From positions 1-7,552 of the forward strand of contig CALAHL010000800.1 in NCBI GenBank assembly GCA_937891725.1: a stretch of 7,552 bases of DNA. Direction: 5' to 3'. Shown one piece after another: positions 1 to 7,465 of this stretch. The notes beneath the pieces were generated by a model. It did no database searches and had not been told where the DNA came from. It was given only the letters and a program-made list of their open reading frames with translations. The stretch is from an uncultured Rhodospirillaceae bacterium. GTDB lineage: Bacteria; Pseudomonadota; Alphaproteobacteria; Thalassobaculales; Thalassobaculaceae. How positions within the stretch are numbered: the stretch's first letter is position 1; each line of letters starts with the position of its first letter. A program made the position numbers and the translations under genes.

Positions 1-269
1 TGCTTCCCGGATTCAATCTGCTGCTTTTCTACGGGCTGAACGGCTACCTGCTGGGCCGTGAGTATGCCGAACTGGTGGCGACCCGGCGCATGACCCCGGA
101 GGAGATCCAGCAGTTCCGGCTCGCGAATCGGGGGCGCCTGTTCTTGGGTGGTGTGGTGATCGCCGCGGTCACGACGGTGCCCCTGTTGAATCTCGCAACT
201 CCCGTGCTGGCAACCGCTTTTGCGCTGCACGAGCATCAACGGTTGCGGCGGAGGCCCGAACGGGGATAA
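1..269 (+). CDS. EI24 domain-containing (CysZ-like) integral membrane protein, C-terminal part
   Basis: The reading frame is already open at base 3 and runs to TAA at 267-269, so only the last 88 residues are present; the start lies outside the window. The segment holds the motif NGYLLGREYAELVATRR, which I recognise from the EI24/CysZ-like family (COG2981 type). It is followed by a hydrophobic stretch (about GGVVIAAVTTVPLLNLATPV) that should be one or two membrane helices, and a basic tail (RLRRRPERG) likely on the cytoplasmic side. CysZ of enterobacteria is a sulfate permease, but most alphaproteobacterial EI24 proteins have no tested function, so I do not assign sulfate transport. The ATG at 105 and the GTG at 75 are internal codons, because the conserved motif begins upstream of both. 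The next gene starts 47 bp downstream on the same strand and could be co-transcribed. Confidence 0.8.
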   Translation, partial: LPGFNLLLFYGLNGYLLGREYAELVATRRMTPEEIQQFRLANRGRLFLGGVVIAAVTTVPLLNLATPVLATAFALHEHQRLRRRPERG

Positions 270-270
270 T
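243..270 (+). promoter_or_regulatory. Candidate sigma70-type promoter for the bactofilin-lipoprotein pair
   Basis: TTGCGG at 243-248 and GATAAT at 265-270 are separated by 16 bp. The -10 hexamer matches TATAAT at five of six positions; the -35 matches TTGACA at only three. A start near base 277 would give a leader of about 40 nt before the ATG at 317. The element overlaps the end of the EI24 gene. Such matches also arise by chance, and read-through from the EI24 gene remains possible. Confidence 0.35.
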
Positions 271-316
271 TTCGGTATGGCAACCTGTTAGGTGAAGAGT
301 CTAAAGCGAGGTCAAA

Positions 317-991
317 ATGATCTTCCGTCGTGGCAAGCCCGCAGAATCCGGCCAATCCGATTCGGACGCCAAAATCGTTTCCCTGGACGATCATGCGGGT
401 GGCGCCCAATCCGGGGCCGCAAAAAGTGATTTCCCGTCGGAACCGACCCTCGGCGGGGTCTCGGCATCGGCCGAGCCGACGACCGAGTCCACATCCGCCT
501 CTTCCTTGAAAGGCACTGACATGTCCTCTCCTACCTCGAAGGCCCCCGGTACCGGGTTCGTGCCCGAAATTCCCCGCCGCGCCGTCGATATTCCCGGCTC
601 TCCGATCCGCCGCCCCGGTCCCCCCTCGGGCGTGCAATCCAGCAGCCGGATGGGCGGAGAGCACAAACGTCTCCAGGTCGGCCGCGAGATTTCGCTCTCG
701 GGCGAGATCACGGCCTGTGACACCCTGGTCGTCGAGGGGACCGTCGACGCCAAGCTGGAAAACAGCCAGATGCTGGAGATCACCGAGACCGGCACCTTTC
801 GGGGCGCGGTCCGGATCGAGGAAGCCAGCATCGCCGGCTTGTTCGATGGCGATCTGACCGTGCGCGGCACCTTGTCCGTGAAGAGCAAGGGCGAGGTGAA
901 GGGCAAGATCCGCTACGGCCGGCTTGAGATCGAGCTCGGCGGTATCGTTCGGGGCGACGTGGCACCGTTCGAGGAAACCGAGGGCGAATGA
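317..991 (+). CDS. Bactofilin family cytoskeletal protein
   Basis: A 224-residue protein with a polymer-forming bactofilin (DUF583) domain at about residues 118-216. The domain shows the repeated short beta-strand pattern with regularly spaced Gly and hydrophobic residues (LVVEGTVDAKLE, GDLTVRGTLSVKSKG, GGIVRGDV) expected of a right-handed beta-helix. Bactofilins self-assemble without nucleotide into filaments, often at the membrane, and act in cell shape, stalk or envelope organisation; the specific role here is unknown. Residues 83-94 (PEIPRRAVDIPG) resemble the conserved N-terminal tail of alphaproteobacterial bactofilins. Residues 1-68 are a Ser/Thr/Ala/Gly-rich, probably disordered extension. 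The ATG at 317 has GAGG at 308-311, 5 nt upstream. A second ATG at 521 (Met69) has GAAAGG at 508-513, 7 nt upstream, and would give a 156-residue protein beginning close to the conserved tail. I keep the longer form because the extension has coding-like codon use, but the true start is open. The stop overlaps the start of the lipoprotein gene. Confidence 0.88.
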   Translation: MIFRRGKPAESGQSDSDAKIVSLDDHAGGAQSGAAKSDFPSEPTLGGVSASAEPTTESTSASSLKGTDMSSPTSKAPGTGFVPEIPRRAVDIPGSPIRRPGPPSGVQSSSRMGGEHKRLQVGREISLSGEITACDTLVVEGTVDAKLENSQMLEITETGTFRGAVRIEEASIAGLFDGDLTVRGTLSVKSKGEVKGKIRYGRLEIELGGIVRGDVAPFEETEGE

Positions 992-1425
992 TCCGGCGTC
1001 GCACCCTTAACGGTGGCTTGCGTGCTGCGATCCTTTGGGTTGCGGTCGGGGCCGGGATCTCGGCTTTGGCCGGATGTCAGACCACCGGCCAGGGCGCGCA
1101 TGCGGTCGGCAGGACGGATCCGTCGGCGGTGACGACGGTGTCGTTCACCTCGGCGGAGACCGATCCGGATCGGCTCCGTCAGATGGAACCGCCCCAGGTG
1201 GTGGAGCTGATCGGACAGCCGAATTTCCGCCGCAAGGAGCAGCGCGTCACAGTCTGGCAGTATCACGATACCGATTGCGTGATGGATCTGTTCTGGTACC
1301 AGGGCGAAAGCGGGCCGGAGCTGATGCACTACGAAGCCCGGAGCGAGACCCTGTCGCACAGCTCCGAGGCCAAGGCCTGCTTCACCCAGCTGCTGACCAA
1401 GACCGCCCGCGATCGGACGAGCTGA
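988..1425 (+). CDS. Small outer-membrane lipoprotein, possibly SmpA/BamE-like
   Basis: A 145-residue protein with a lipoprotein signal: basic start (MIRRR), hydrophobic core, and a lipobox LAGC ending at Cys30. Residue +2 after the cysteine is Gln, not Asp, which by the E. coli rule favours outer-membrane sorting. The mature part has MEPPQVVELIGQPNFRRKE followed by a V-WQYH strand and a CVMDLFWY strand. That helix-then-beta layout (a 'lxxLlGxP' segment and then aromatic strands) recalls the SmpA/OmlA/BamE fold, but the match is by eye and the gene may simply be an unnamed alphaproteobacterial lipoprotein. Cys97 and Cys131 could form a periplasmic disulfide. The ATG overlaps the bactofilin TGA (ATGA, 4-base overlap) with GAGGG-like purines just before it, so the two are probably translationally coupled. 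The 3' end, including the stop codon, lies in an inverted repeat shared with nth. Confidence 0.82.
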   Translation: MIRRRTLNGGLRAAILWVAVGAGISALAGCQTTGQGAHAVGRTDPSAVTTVSFTSAETDPDRLRQMEPPQVVELIGQPNFRRKEQRVTVWQYHDTDCVMDLFWYQGESGPELMHYEARSETLSHSSEAKACFTQLLTKTARDRTS

Positions 1426-1439
1426 GCGCTGTCCGATCG
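1410..1439. terminator. Inverted repeat between convergent lipoprotein and nth genes
   Basis: CGATCGGAC (1410-1418) and GTCCGATCG (1431-1439) are perfect 9-bp inverted copies. Inside them AGC/GCT (1420-1422 with 1428-1430) can extend the stem around a bulged base, leaving a 5-nt loop. The left arm is the end of the lipoprotein coding sequence and the TGA stop lies in the loop region. The right arm ends 10 bp before the nth stop at 1449. The position between convergent genes fits a bidirectional terminator or 3'-end-stabilising hairpin. No T-tract follows on either strand, so it is not a textbook intrinsic terminator. Confidence 0.5.
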
Positions 1440-1448
1440 TGCCGAGGG

Positions 1449-2093
1449 CTAAGCGGTCTTTTCCGTGAAATTGCAGAACTCCCGCACGATGCAGGCCGCG
1501 CAATCCGGCCTGCGGGCCTTGCAGACATAGCGGCCGTGCAGGATCAGCCAATGGTGGGCGTGGCGGAGATAGGATGTCGGGATCCGCTTCAACAGCCCCA
1601 GCTCAACCGCCAGCGGCGTCTTGCCCGCCGCCATGCCGGTCCTGTTGGCAACCCGGAACAAATGCGTGTCGACGGCGATCGTCGACTCCCCGAAGCCGAT
1701 GTTCAGCACCACATTCGCCGTCTTGCGGCCGACGCCGGGCAAGGCCTCCAGCGCGTCCCGGTCCCGGGGAACCTCCCCAGCATGCCGCTCGATCAGCAAC
1801 CGGGACAGGGCGATGACATTCTTGGCCTTGGCATTGAACAGACCGATGGTCTTGATCTTCTCCCGCACCCCCTCCTCCCCCAGATCCAGCATCGCCTGGG
1901 GGGTGTCCGCGATCGGGAACAGCTTGGCCGTCGCCTTGTTCACGCCGACATCGGTGGCCTGCGCCGAGAGCACGACCGCCACCAGCAGGGTGAACGGGTT
2001 GTGCCAGTCGAGCTCCCCCTCGGGTTCCGGGTTGTCGGCCTGAAGCCGCGCGAAAAAGCCTTCGACCTGCGCCTTGGTCATCCGTTTCGCCAT
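1449..2093 (-). CDS. nth: Endonuclease III (DNA glycosylase/AP lyase)
   Basis: A 214-residue protein of normal length for bacterial Nth. The enzyme removes oxidised pyrimidines and nicks abasic sites in base excision repair. The helix-hairpin-helix is LPGVGRKTANVVL at about residues 118-130, with the catalytic lysine at Lys124 (E. coli Lys120) and the catalytic aspartate at Asp142 in VDTHLFRVANR (E. coli Asp138). The C-terminal [4Fe-4S] loop is complete: Cys191-X6-Cys198-X2-Cys201-X5-Cys207. LLVAVVLSAQATD at 36-48 is the typical substrate-pocket segment. I chose the ATG at 2093 (MAKRMTKAQ) because AAGGGG lies 9 nt upstream and the length fits the family. The frame stays open to an ATG at 2153, which would add 20 basic, non-conserved residues. 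The gene converges on the lipoprotein gene and is divergent from the DUF2244 gene. Confidence 0.96.
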   Translation of the reverse strand: MAKRMTKAQVEGFFARLQADNPEPEGELDWHNPFTLLVAVVLSAQATDVGVNKATAKLFPIADTPQAMLDLGEEGVREKIKTIGLFNAKAKNVIALSRLLIERHAGEVPRDRDALEALPGVGRKTANVVLNIGFGESTIAVDTHLFRVANRTGMAAGKTPLAVELGLLKRIPTSYLRHAHHWLILHGRYVCKARRPDCAACIVREFCNFTEKTA

Positions 2094-2137
2094 GCCGCCG
2101 CCCCTTCTGTTCTCGTCACCCGAGACAACCTGTCCCT

Positions 2138-2166
2138 TTGACCGGATCCGCATGCGGGTTCATATC
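2138..2166 (+). promoter_or_regulatory. Candidate promoter with palindromic spacer for the DUF2244 gene
   Basis: TTGACC (2138-2143) matches the -35 consensus at five of six positions. A weak -10-like CATATC follows after 17 bp (2161-2166, three of six). The spacer holds two overlapping perfect palindromes, CGGATCCG (2143-2150) and CCGCATGCGG (2148-2157), which could be an operator. A start about 7 bp after the -10 would fall at or near the ATG at 2173, so that ATG would be almost leaderless. The palindromes also lie upstream of nth on the other strand. This is sequence matching only. Confidence 0.3.
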
Positions 2167-2172
2167 TAGGGG

Positions 2173-2724
2173 ATGCGCGAGACAGAGACCAGATCCGTAG
2201 ATATTGGGGGAGAGCCGATCCTGATGGATGCGGTGGTCTATCCCCATCGCAGCCTATCCCGCACCGGCTTCCTGATCCTGATGAGTCTGATCTGCGGTTG
2301 CAGCTTCACGATCGGGCTGTTGTTCTTCCTGCTCGGCGCCTGGCCGGTGGTCGGCTTCCTCGGCCTCGACGTCCTGGTGGTCTATATCGCGTTCCGTCTG
2401 AACTATCGGGCCGCCCGCGCCTATGAGGTCCTCCACCTGACCCGATCGCGGTTTGAGGTCACCAAGGTCGATTCGCGAGGCCGGGGTCGGCAGGCCACCT
2501 TCGAGCCGACCTGGCTGGCGGTCGACATGGATGACCCGCCCCACCGGCGCAGCAGGCTGATCCTCCGCTCGCATGGCAAAGGTCTCGAGATCGGTAGGTT
2601 CCTGACCCCGTCGGAGAAGCTGGATCTGGCGTGGGCCATTCGCCGGGCGCTGGAGACCGCCCGCGCGCCGGCGTTTGACGCCCCGGTCTTCGATCTCCCG
2701 GAAACCGATCCGCGCGCCCTATAG
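2173..2724 (+). CDS. DUF2244 domain membrane protein of unknown function
   Basis: A 183-residue protein recognised as DUF2244 by MDAVVYPHRSLSRTGF at residues 18-33 followed by two membrane helices (about 33-55 and 57-75) and a soluble C-terminal part. The family is common in alphaproteobacteria, and I know of no established function. The soluble part begins with a strand-rich segment (YEVLHLTRSRFEVTKVD, about 84-100). It later contains RSRLILRSHGKGLEIGRFLT and a final helix (SEKLDLAWAIRRALETA), consistent with a small cytoplasmic beta domain. The start is uncertain. The ATG at 2173 has AGGGG touching it with no spacer. The ATG at 2224 (Met18) has GGGGGAG at 2206-2212, 11 nt upstream, and begins exactly at the conserved block. 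I give the longer form because family members often have some residues before the PHRS motif. The stop abuts the dapB stop on the other strand. Confidence 0.85.
   Translation: MRETETRSVDIGGEPILMDAVVYPHRSLSRTGFLILMSLICGCSFTIGLLFFLLGAWPVVGFLGLDVLVVYIAFRLNYRAARAYEVLHLTRSRFEVTKVDSRGRGRQATFEPTWLAVDMDDPPHRRSRLILRSHGKGLEIGRFLTPSEKLDLAWAIRRALETARAPAFDAPVFDLPETDPRAL
2719..2724. other. Palindromic double stop of DUF2244 gene and dapB
   Basis: The six bases CTATAG read the same on both strands and supply TAG to dapB (complement of 2719-2721) and TAG to the DUF2244 gene (2722-2724). The convergent genes therefore end back to back with no spacer. Any terminator for either gene must lie inside the other's coding sequence. 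I saw no hairpin with a T-tract close by. Confidence 0.9.
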
Positions 2725-3522
2725 GTTCAGGACGTCGCGCATCGAATACAGACCTGCCGGCTTGCCGACGATCCAGCAGGCCGCCTGAACCGCACCATTC
2801 GCGAAGATCCGGCGATCGCCGGCCTTGTGGGTCAGTTCGATCCGCTCGGCATCACCCGCAAAAATCACTGTATGTTCGCCGACCACATCGCCGCCGCGTA
2901 ACGTTGCGAACCCGATATCACCCGCACGACGCGCGCCTGTCTGGCCCTCCCGGGACAGAACGGCCACCTCATCAAAGGGTCGCTCCCGCCCCGTGGCGGC
3001 GGCGCGGCCCAAGCCTATCGCGGTTCCCGAGGGCGCGTCGATCTTGCGGTTATGATGCATCTCCACCACCTCGATGTCCCAGGCATCGGGCCCCAAGGAC
3101 GCGGCCACCCGTTCCACCAGCGCCAAAAGCAGATTGACGCCGGCGCTCATGTTCGGGGCGTAGACGATCGGGATGGTCCGGCCCAGCTCGGCAAGTTCGG
3201 CTTCCTGCTCCGCGTTCAGACCGGTCGTGCCGATCACAATCGGGGTCCCTGCGGCGGATGCGGCGCGCGCATGAGCCAAGGTCACCTCCGGAAGGGTGAA
3301 CTCGATCACCGCATCGGAGGCGAAAATTGAGGCGTCCTGATCCACAATCGGCACACCCAAGACGCCGACCCCCGCAAGGGTGCCGGCATCCTGCCCTACC
3401 AGGGCACTACCGGCCCGTTCCGCCGCCGCGGCCAGCTCCGTTCGGCCATCCTCGGAGATGGTCTTGATCAACATCCGGCCCATGCGCCCGCCTGCGCCAA
3501 ACAATCCGATCCGTGTCGTCAT
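2719..3522 (-). CDS. dapB: 4-hydroxy-tetrahydrodipicolinate reductase
   Basis: A 267-residue cytoplasmic enzyme, about the usual length. It reduces hydroxy-tetrahydrodipicolinate with NAD(P)H in the diaminopimelate/lysine pathway and so feeds peptidoglycan and protein synthesis. The N-terminal Rossmann nucleotide-binding motif is GAGGRMG at residues 9-15. VIGTTGLN at 96-103 and YAPNMSAGVN at 121-130 are family segments. The DapB signature runs from Glu151 to Ala168 (EVVEMHHNRKIDAPSGTA), with His156 and Lys160 matching the E. coli catalytic His159 and Lys163. I chose the ATG at 3522 because GGAGG stands 8 nt upstream and the Rossmann strand starts directly after it. An in-frame extension to 3603 runs through the AT-rich promoter region and is not credible. 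The gene is divergent from padR and overlaps the end of the DUF2244 gene by 6 bp. Confidence 0.97.
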   Translation of the reverse strand: MTTRIGLFGAGGRMGRMLIKTISEDGRTELAAAAERAGSALVGQDAGTLAGVGVLGVPIVDQDASIFASDAVIEFTLPEVTLAHARAASAAGTPIVIGTTGLNAEQEAELAELGRTIPIVYAPNMSAGVNLLLALVERVAASLGPDAWDIEVVEMHHNRKIDAPSGTAIGLGRAAATGRERPFDEVAVLSREGQTGARRAGDIGFATLRGGDVVGEHTVIFAGDAERIELTHKAGDRRIFANGAVQAACWIVGKPAGLYSMRDVLNL

Positions 3523-3624
3523 TTGAAAATCCTCCGAGTGGCCCTTGTTTGATATTGTTATCGTTGTTATTTTCGGAACGCAATACTGGTTCGAATGAAA
3601 CATCGATATCGGGTGGAGTCAGAA
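3523..3624. promoter_or_regulatory. AT-rich divergent control region between dapB and padR
   Basis: This 102-bp gap is clearly richer in A+T than the flanking genes. For dapB (- strand) a possible promoter is TTGCGT (3583-3578), 17 bp, then TAACAA (3560-3555); the -10 is weak. For padR (+ strand) there is TTGATA (3549-3554, five of six to -35) without a good -10 at the right distance, and AATACT (3582-3587, four of six to -10) without a clear -35. Operator-like elements are GATA-N4-TATC (3551-3562), a direct repeat TTGTTAT (3555-3561 and 3564-3570), and the palindrome CGATATCG (3604-3611). Ribosome sites are GGAGG for dapB and GGAG (3615-3618) for padR. PadR proteins often bind such dyads near their own gene, so self-control is an inference. 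Confidence 0.45.
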
Positions 3625-4155
3625 ATGGACGTGCGGACCCTGTGCCTTGGCGTGTTGAGCTTCGGGGATTCGAGTGGATACGGTCTGCGCCGCTCCATCA
3701 AGGACTGGTTTGGGCATTTCGGCCAGGCGAGCCTGGGTGCGATCTATCCCGCACTGGCCAAACTGACCGCCTCCGGTGAGATCGAGACGATCGACAATGT
3801 GAATGCCTCGCTCGAGAAACGGGTTTTTCGGATCACCGAATCCGGCCGGGCCAAGCTGCGCGATCATCTCTCGTCTCTATCAGGACAGGAAACTGTGCGC
3901 TCCCCATTCATGGCAGGATTGTTTTTTGCCCATCTGATGGACATGGACGACGTCCACAGGCTCATGGATGAGCGGGTGGCCGAGCTTCGGGGCGAACAGC
4001 GCCGTCTCAGGTCGCTTCCCATGACCGAAATGACCGAGGGTCAGCGCTTCACCATCCGCTACGCCCTGGCCACCACGGCCGCAGGCATCGCCTTTATGGA
4101 GCGCGAGGGCCGGGCGATCATCACCGCGATCGACCGGGAACGGGACTCTCTCTAG
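3625..4155 (+). CDS. PadR family transcriptional regulator
   Basis: A 176-residue protein with an N-terminal winged helix-turn-helix (about residues 4-80). It has the PadR pattern MDVRTLCLGVLSFGDSSGYG, then FGQASLGAIYPALAKLTASGEIE (recognition helix around Ala35-Leu47) and the wing with KRVFRITESGRAKL at 65-78. Residues about 90-176 are a helical C-terminal segment of the Vir_act_alpha_C type used for dimerisation. Members usually repress genes in response to small molecules or stress; the ligand and target here cannot be read from the sequence. I chose the ATG at 3625 because GGAG (3615-3618) is 6 nt upstream and family members start with this MDVRTL block. An upstream in-frame ATG at 3595 lacks a good ribosome site. 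The gene is divergent from dapB and convergent with dnaJ, so it is on its own transcript. Confidence 0.93.
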   Translation: MDVRTLCLGVLSFGDSSGYGLRRSIKDWFGHFGQASLGAIYPALAKLTASGEIETIDNVNASLEKRVFRITESGRAKLRDHLSSLSGQETVRSPFMAGLFFAHLMDMDDVHRLMDERVAELRGEQRRLRSLPMTEMTEGQRFTIRYALATTAAGIAFMEREGRAIITAIDRERDSL

Positions 4156-4187
4156 TATATTGATTTACTTGAGAGTAGTTTCGCCCG
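4145..4187. other. Short AT-rich gap between convergent padR and dnaJ
   Basis: Only 32 bp (4156-4187) separate the padR and dnaJ stops. ACTCTC (4145-4150) and GAGAGT (4171-4176) are inverted 6-bp copies with a 20-nt loop, and TACT-N4-AGTA (4166-4177) is a competing small dyad. Neither has a strong GC stem or a long T-run, so a terminator for either gene is possible but weak. Confidence 0.25.
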
Positions 4188-5321
4188 TCACTCGGTCAGA
4201 TCGTCGAAAAACTCTTTCACCTTGTCGAAGAAACCCTGGCTTTGCGGGTTGGTCTGGTCGCCGCCCTCGCGCCGGAACTCCTCCAGCAACTCGCGCTGCT
4301 TCTTGGTGAGATTCATCGGAGTCTCGACCGCGATCTCCACATACATGTCGCCGCGGGCCGGACTGCGGAGCACCGACATACCCTTGCCCTTCAGGCGGAA
4401 CTGCCGGCCGGTCTGAGAGCCTTCGGGGACCGCCACACGCGCCCGTCCGCCCTCGATCGTCGGCACCTCGATCTGCCCGCCGAGTGAGGCTGTCGCCATC
4501 GGCACCGGAACCCGACAATGGATATCGGCCCCTTCCCGATTGAAGATCGGGTGGGGATGGATCGTTATGAACAGGTAAAGATCTCCGGGAGGCGCGCCGC
4601 GCATGCCGGCCTCGCCTTCGCCGGCCAGCCGGATCCGCGTGCCTTCCTCGACACCGGGCGGAATGTTGACCGAAAGGGTCTTCTCCTTGCGCTGGCGGCC
4701 CGCGCCCTGGCAGGTCCGGCAAGGATTCTCGATCACCTGACCGGCGCCGCCGCAGGACGGGCAGGTCCGCTCAATCGTGAAAAAACCCTGCTGCGCCCGG
4801 ATCTTACCGCGACCCTGACAGCTCGGGCAGGAGATCGGCTTGGAGCCGCCCTCGGCGCCACTCCCTTTGCAGCTCTCGCACGACACCGAAGTCGGCACCC
4901 GAATTTCGGTCTGGTTGCCCTTGAACGCCTCTTCGAGGGAGATCCCCATATTGTAGCGCAGATCCGAGCCGCGCCCCTGCGCGCCGCGTCGACCGCCGCC
5001 CATGAAATCGCCGAACATCTCCTCGAAGATATCCGCGAACCCGCCGCCACCGCCGGCAAAACCCTCGAAGCCGCCGGCACCGCCGCCGCCACCATTTTCG
5101 AACGCCGCATGTCCGAACCGGTCGTAGGCCGCCCGCTTCTGATCGTCCTTCAGGACGTCATAGGCCTCGTTCAGTTCCTTGAACTTTAACTCCGCCTCCG
5201 CGTCGCCCGGATTGCGATCCGGATGATGCTGCATCGCCAGCTTGCGATAGGCTTTCTTGAGATCGTCCTTCGAGGCGCCCTTGGAGACACCGAGGATCTC
5301 GTAATAATCAGTCTTGGCCAT
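4188..5321 (-). CDS. dnaJ: Chaperone protein DnaJ (Hsp40 co-chaperone)
   Basis: A 377-residue class I J-protein, the same size class as E. coli DnaJ. It stimulates the ATPase of DnaK and delivers unfolded clients. The J domain covers about residues 5-70, with the catalytic HPD at 33-35 and KAYRKLAMQ helix II just before it. A Gly/Phe-rich linker with two GGGGG runs follows (about 77-113). The zinc region has all four CXXCXGXG repeats: Cys148/151, Cys165/168, Cys187/190 and Cys201/204. The rest is the C-terminal substrate-binding and dimerisation part (VNIPPGVEEGTRIRLAGEGE and GDLYLFITIHPHPIFNREG are typical). The ATG at 5321 is supported by MAKTDYYEILGV and by AGGGGG 9 nt upstream. It lies 172 bp downstream of dnaK on the same strand and no own promoter is obvious, so it should be read from the dnaK heat-shock transcript. 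Confidence 0.98.
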   Translation of the reverse strand: MAKTDYYEILGVSKGASKDDLKKAYRKLAMQHHPDRNPGDAEAELKFKELNEAYDVLKDDQKRAAYDRFGHAAFENGGGGGAGGFEGFAGGGGGFADIFEEMFGDFMGGGRRGAQGRGSDLRYNMGISLEEAFKGNQTEIRVPTSVSCESCKGSGAEGGSKPISCPSCQGRGKIRAQQGFFTIERTCPSCGGAGQVIENPCRTCQGAGRQRKEKTLSVNIPPGVEEGTRIRLAGEGEAGMRGAPPGDLYLFITIHPHPIFNREGADIHCRVPVPMATASLGGQIEVPTIEGGRARVAVPEGSQTGRQFRLKGKGMSVLRSPARGDMYVEIAVETPMNLTKKQRELLEEFRREGGDQTNPQSQGFFDKVKEFFDDLTE

Positions 5322-5348
5322 GGCCGCTCACCCCCTGATCGTCCCGCC

Positions 5349-5381
5349 GGAATGTATCGCCAGATCCATCTGTGACATTCC
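5349..5381 (-). promoter_or_regulatory. Nested stem-loop in the dnaJ leader
   Basis: GGAATGT (5349-5355) and ACATTCC (5375-5381) are perfect 7-bp inverted copies. Within them CAGAT (5361-5365) and ATCTG (5368-5372) form a second 5-bp dyad. In the transcript this makes an outer stem, an internal loop and an inner stem with a short tip, beginning 28 nt before the dnaJ start codon. It does not cover the ribosome site. It may protect the 3' part of a processed message or modulate the dnaK to dnaJ ratio; that is inference. Confidence 0.45.
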
Positions 5382-5383
5382 TA

Positions 5384-5405
5384 TCTGTTTCGCCCCCGGA
5401 ACAGA
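5384..5405 (-). promoter_or_regulatory. Second stem-loop in the dnaK-dnaJ spacer
   Basis: TCTGTT (5384-5389) and AACAGA (5400-5405) are perfect 6-bp inverted copies around a 10-nt C/G-rich loop. It stands 2 bp from the nested stem-loop at 5349-5381, so the two would stack as tandem hairpins in the message. No T-run follows, so it is not an intrinsic terminator. Confidence 0.4.
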
Positions 5406-5493
5406 ACCGCCGGCCCGCTCCCCAAGCCCCCCGTGTAGGTGCGGAGCAAAGGAAACGAGCCGGCAAGTATCATTGTCGGTAGACGCCACCCGA

Positions 5494-7440
<1,947 letters not shown>

Positions 7441-7465
7441 GCGAAAGTCCTCCTAGCTGGCAAAC

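Larger units (their letters stand above)
5322..5493 (-). other. dnaK-dnaJ intercistronic region
   Basis: This 172-bp spacer has no credible small gene and no recognisable promoter on the dnaJ strand. Its contents are two adjacent inverted repeats close to dnaJ (listed separately), G-runs before the dnaJ ribosome site, and a 5-bp dyad GCTCC/GGAGC (5417-5421 with 5443-5447 as paired arms). No hairpin with a T-tract separates dnaK from dnaJ, which supports co-transcription. Confidence 0.7.

Noticed and set aside
391..906. Open frames on the - strand opposite the bactofilin gene
   Set aside because: The bactofilin domain on the + strand is clear; these frames give Pro/Arg/Ser-rich products with no domain.
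1035..2141. A 368-codon + strand frame running through the lipoprotein gene and antisense to nth
   Set aside because: It overlaps two well-supported genes in other frames, has no recognisable domain, and is rich in Arg, Gly and Pro as expected of a shadow frame.
2094..2153. Extension of nth to an upstream ATG at 2153
   Set aside because: It adds 20 basic residues not typical of Nth and would run through the divergent control region; the ATG at 2093 has a good ribosome site.
3523..3603. Extension of dapB to an upstream ATG at 3603
   Set aside because: The extra 27 residues run through AT-rich regulatory DNA, are not typical of DapB, and the ATG at 3522 has GGAGG at ideal spacing.
4156..4187. 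Intrinsic terminator between padR and dnaJ
   Set aside because: Only weak competing 4-6 bp dyads without a GC-rich stem or T-run, so it is noted as a gap rather than called a terminator.
4518..5189. A 223-codon + strand frame opposite dnaJ
   Set aside because: It is the mirror of a complete, motif-verified dnaJ and has no family features of its own.
5322..5493. A separate promoter or small gene between dnaK and dnaJ
   Set aside because: No paired -35/-10 or RpoH-type element could be found on the dnaJ strand, and no short frame has both a ribosome site and coding character.
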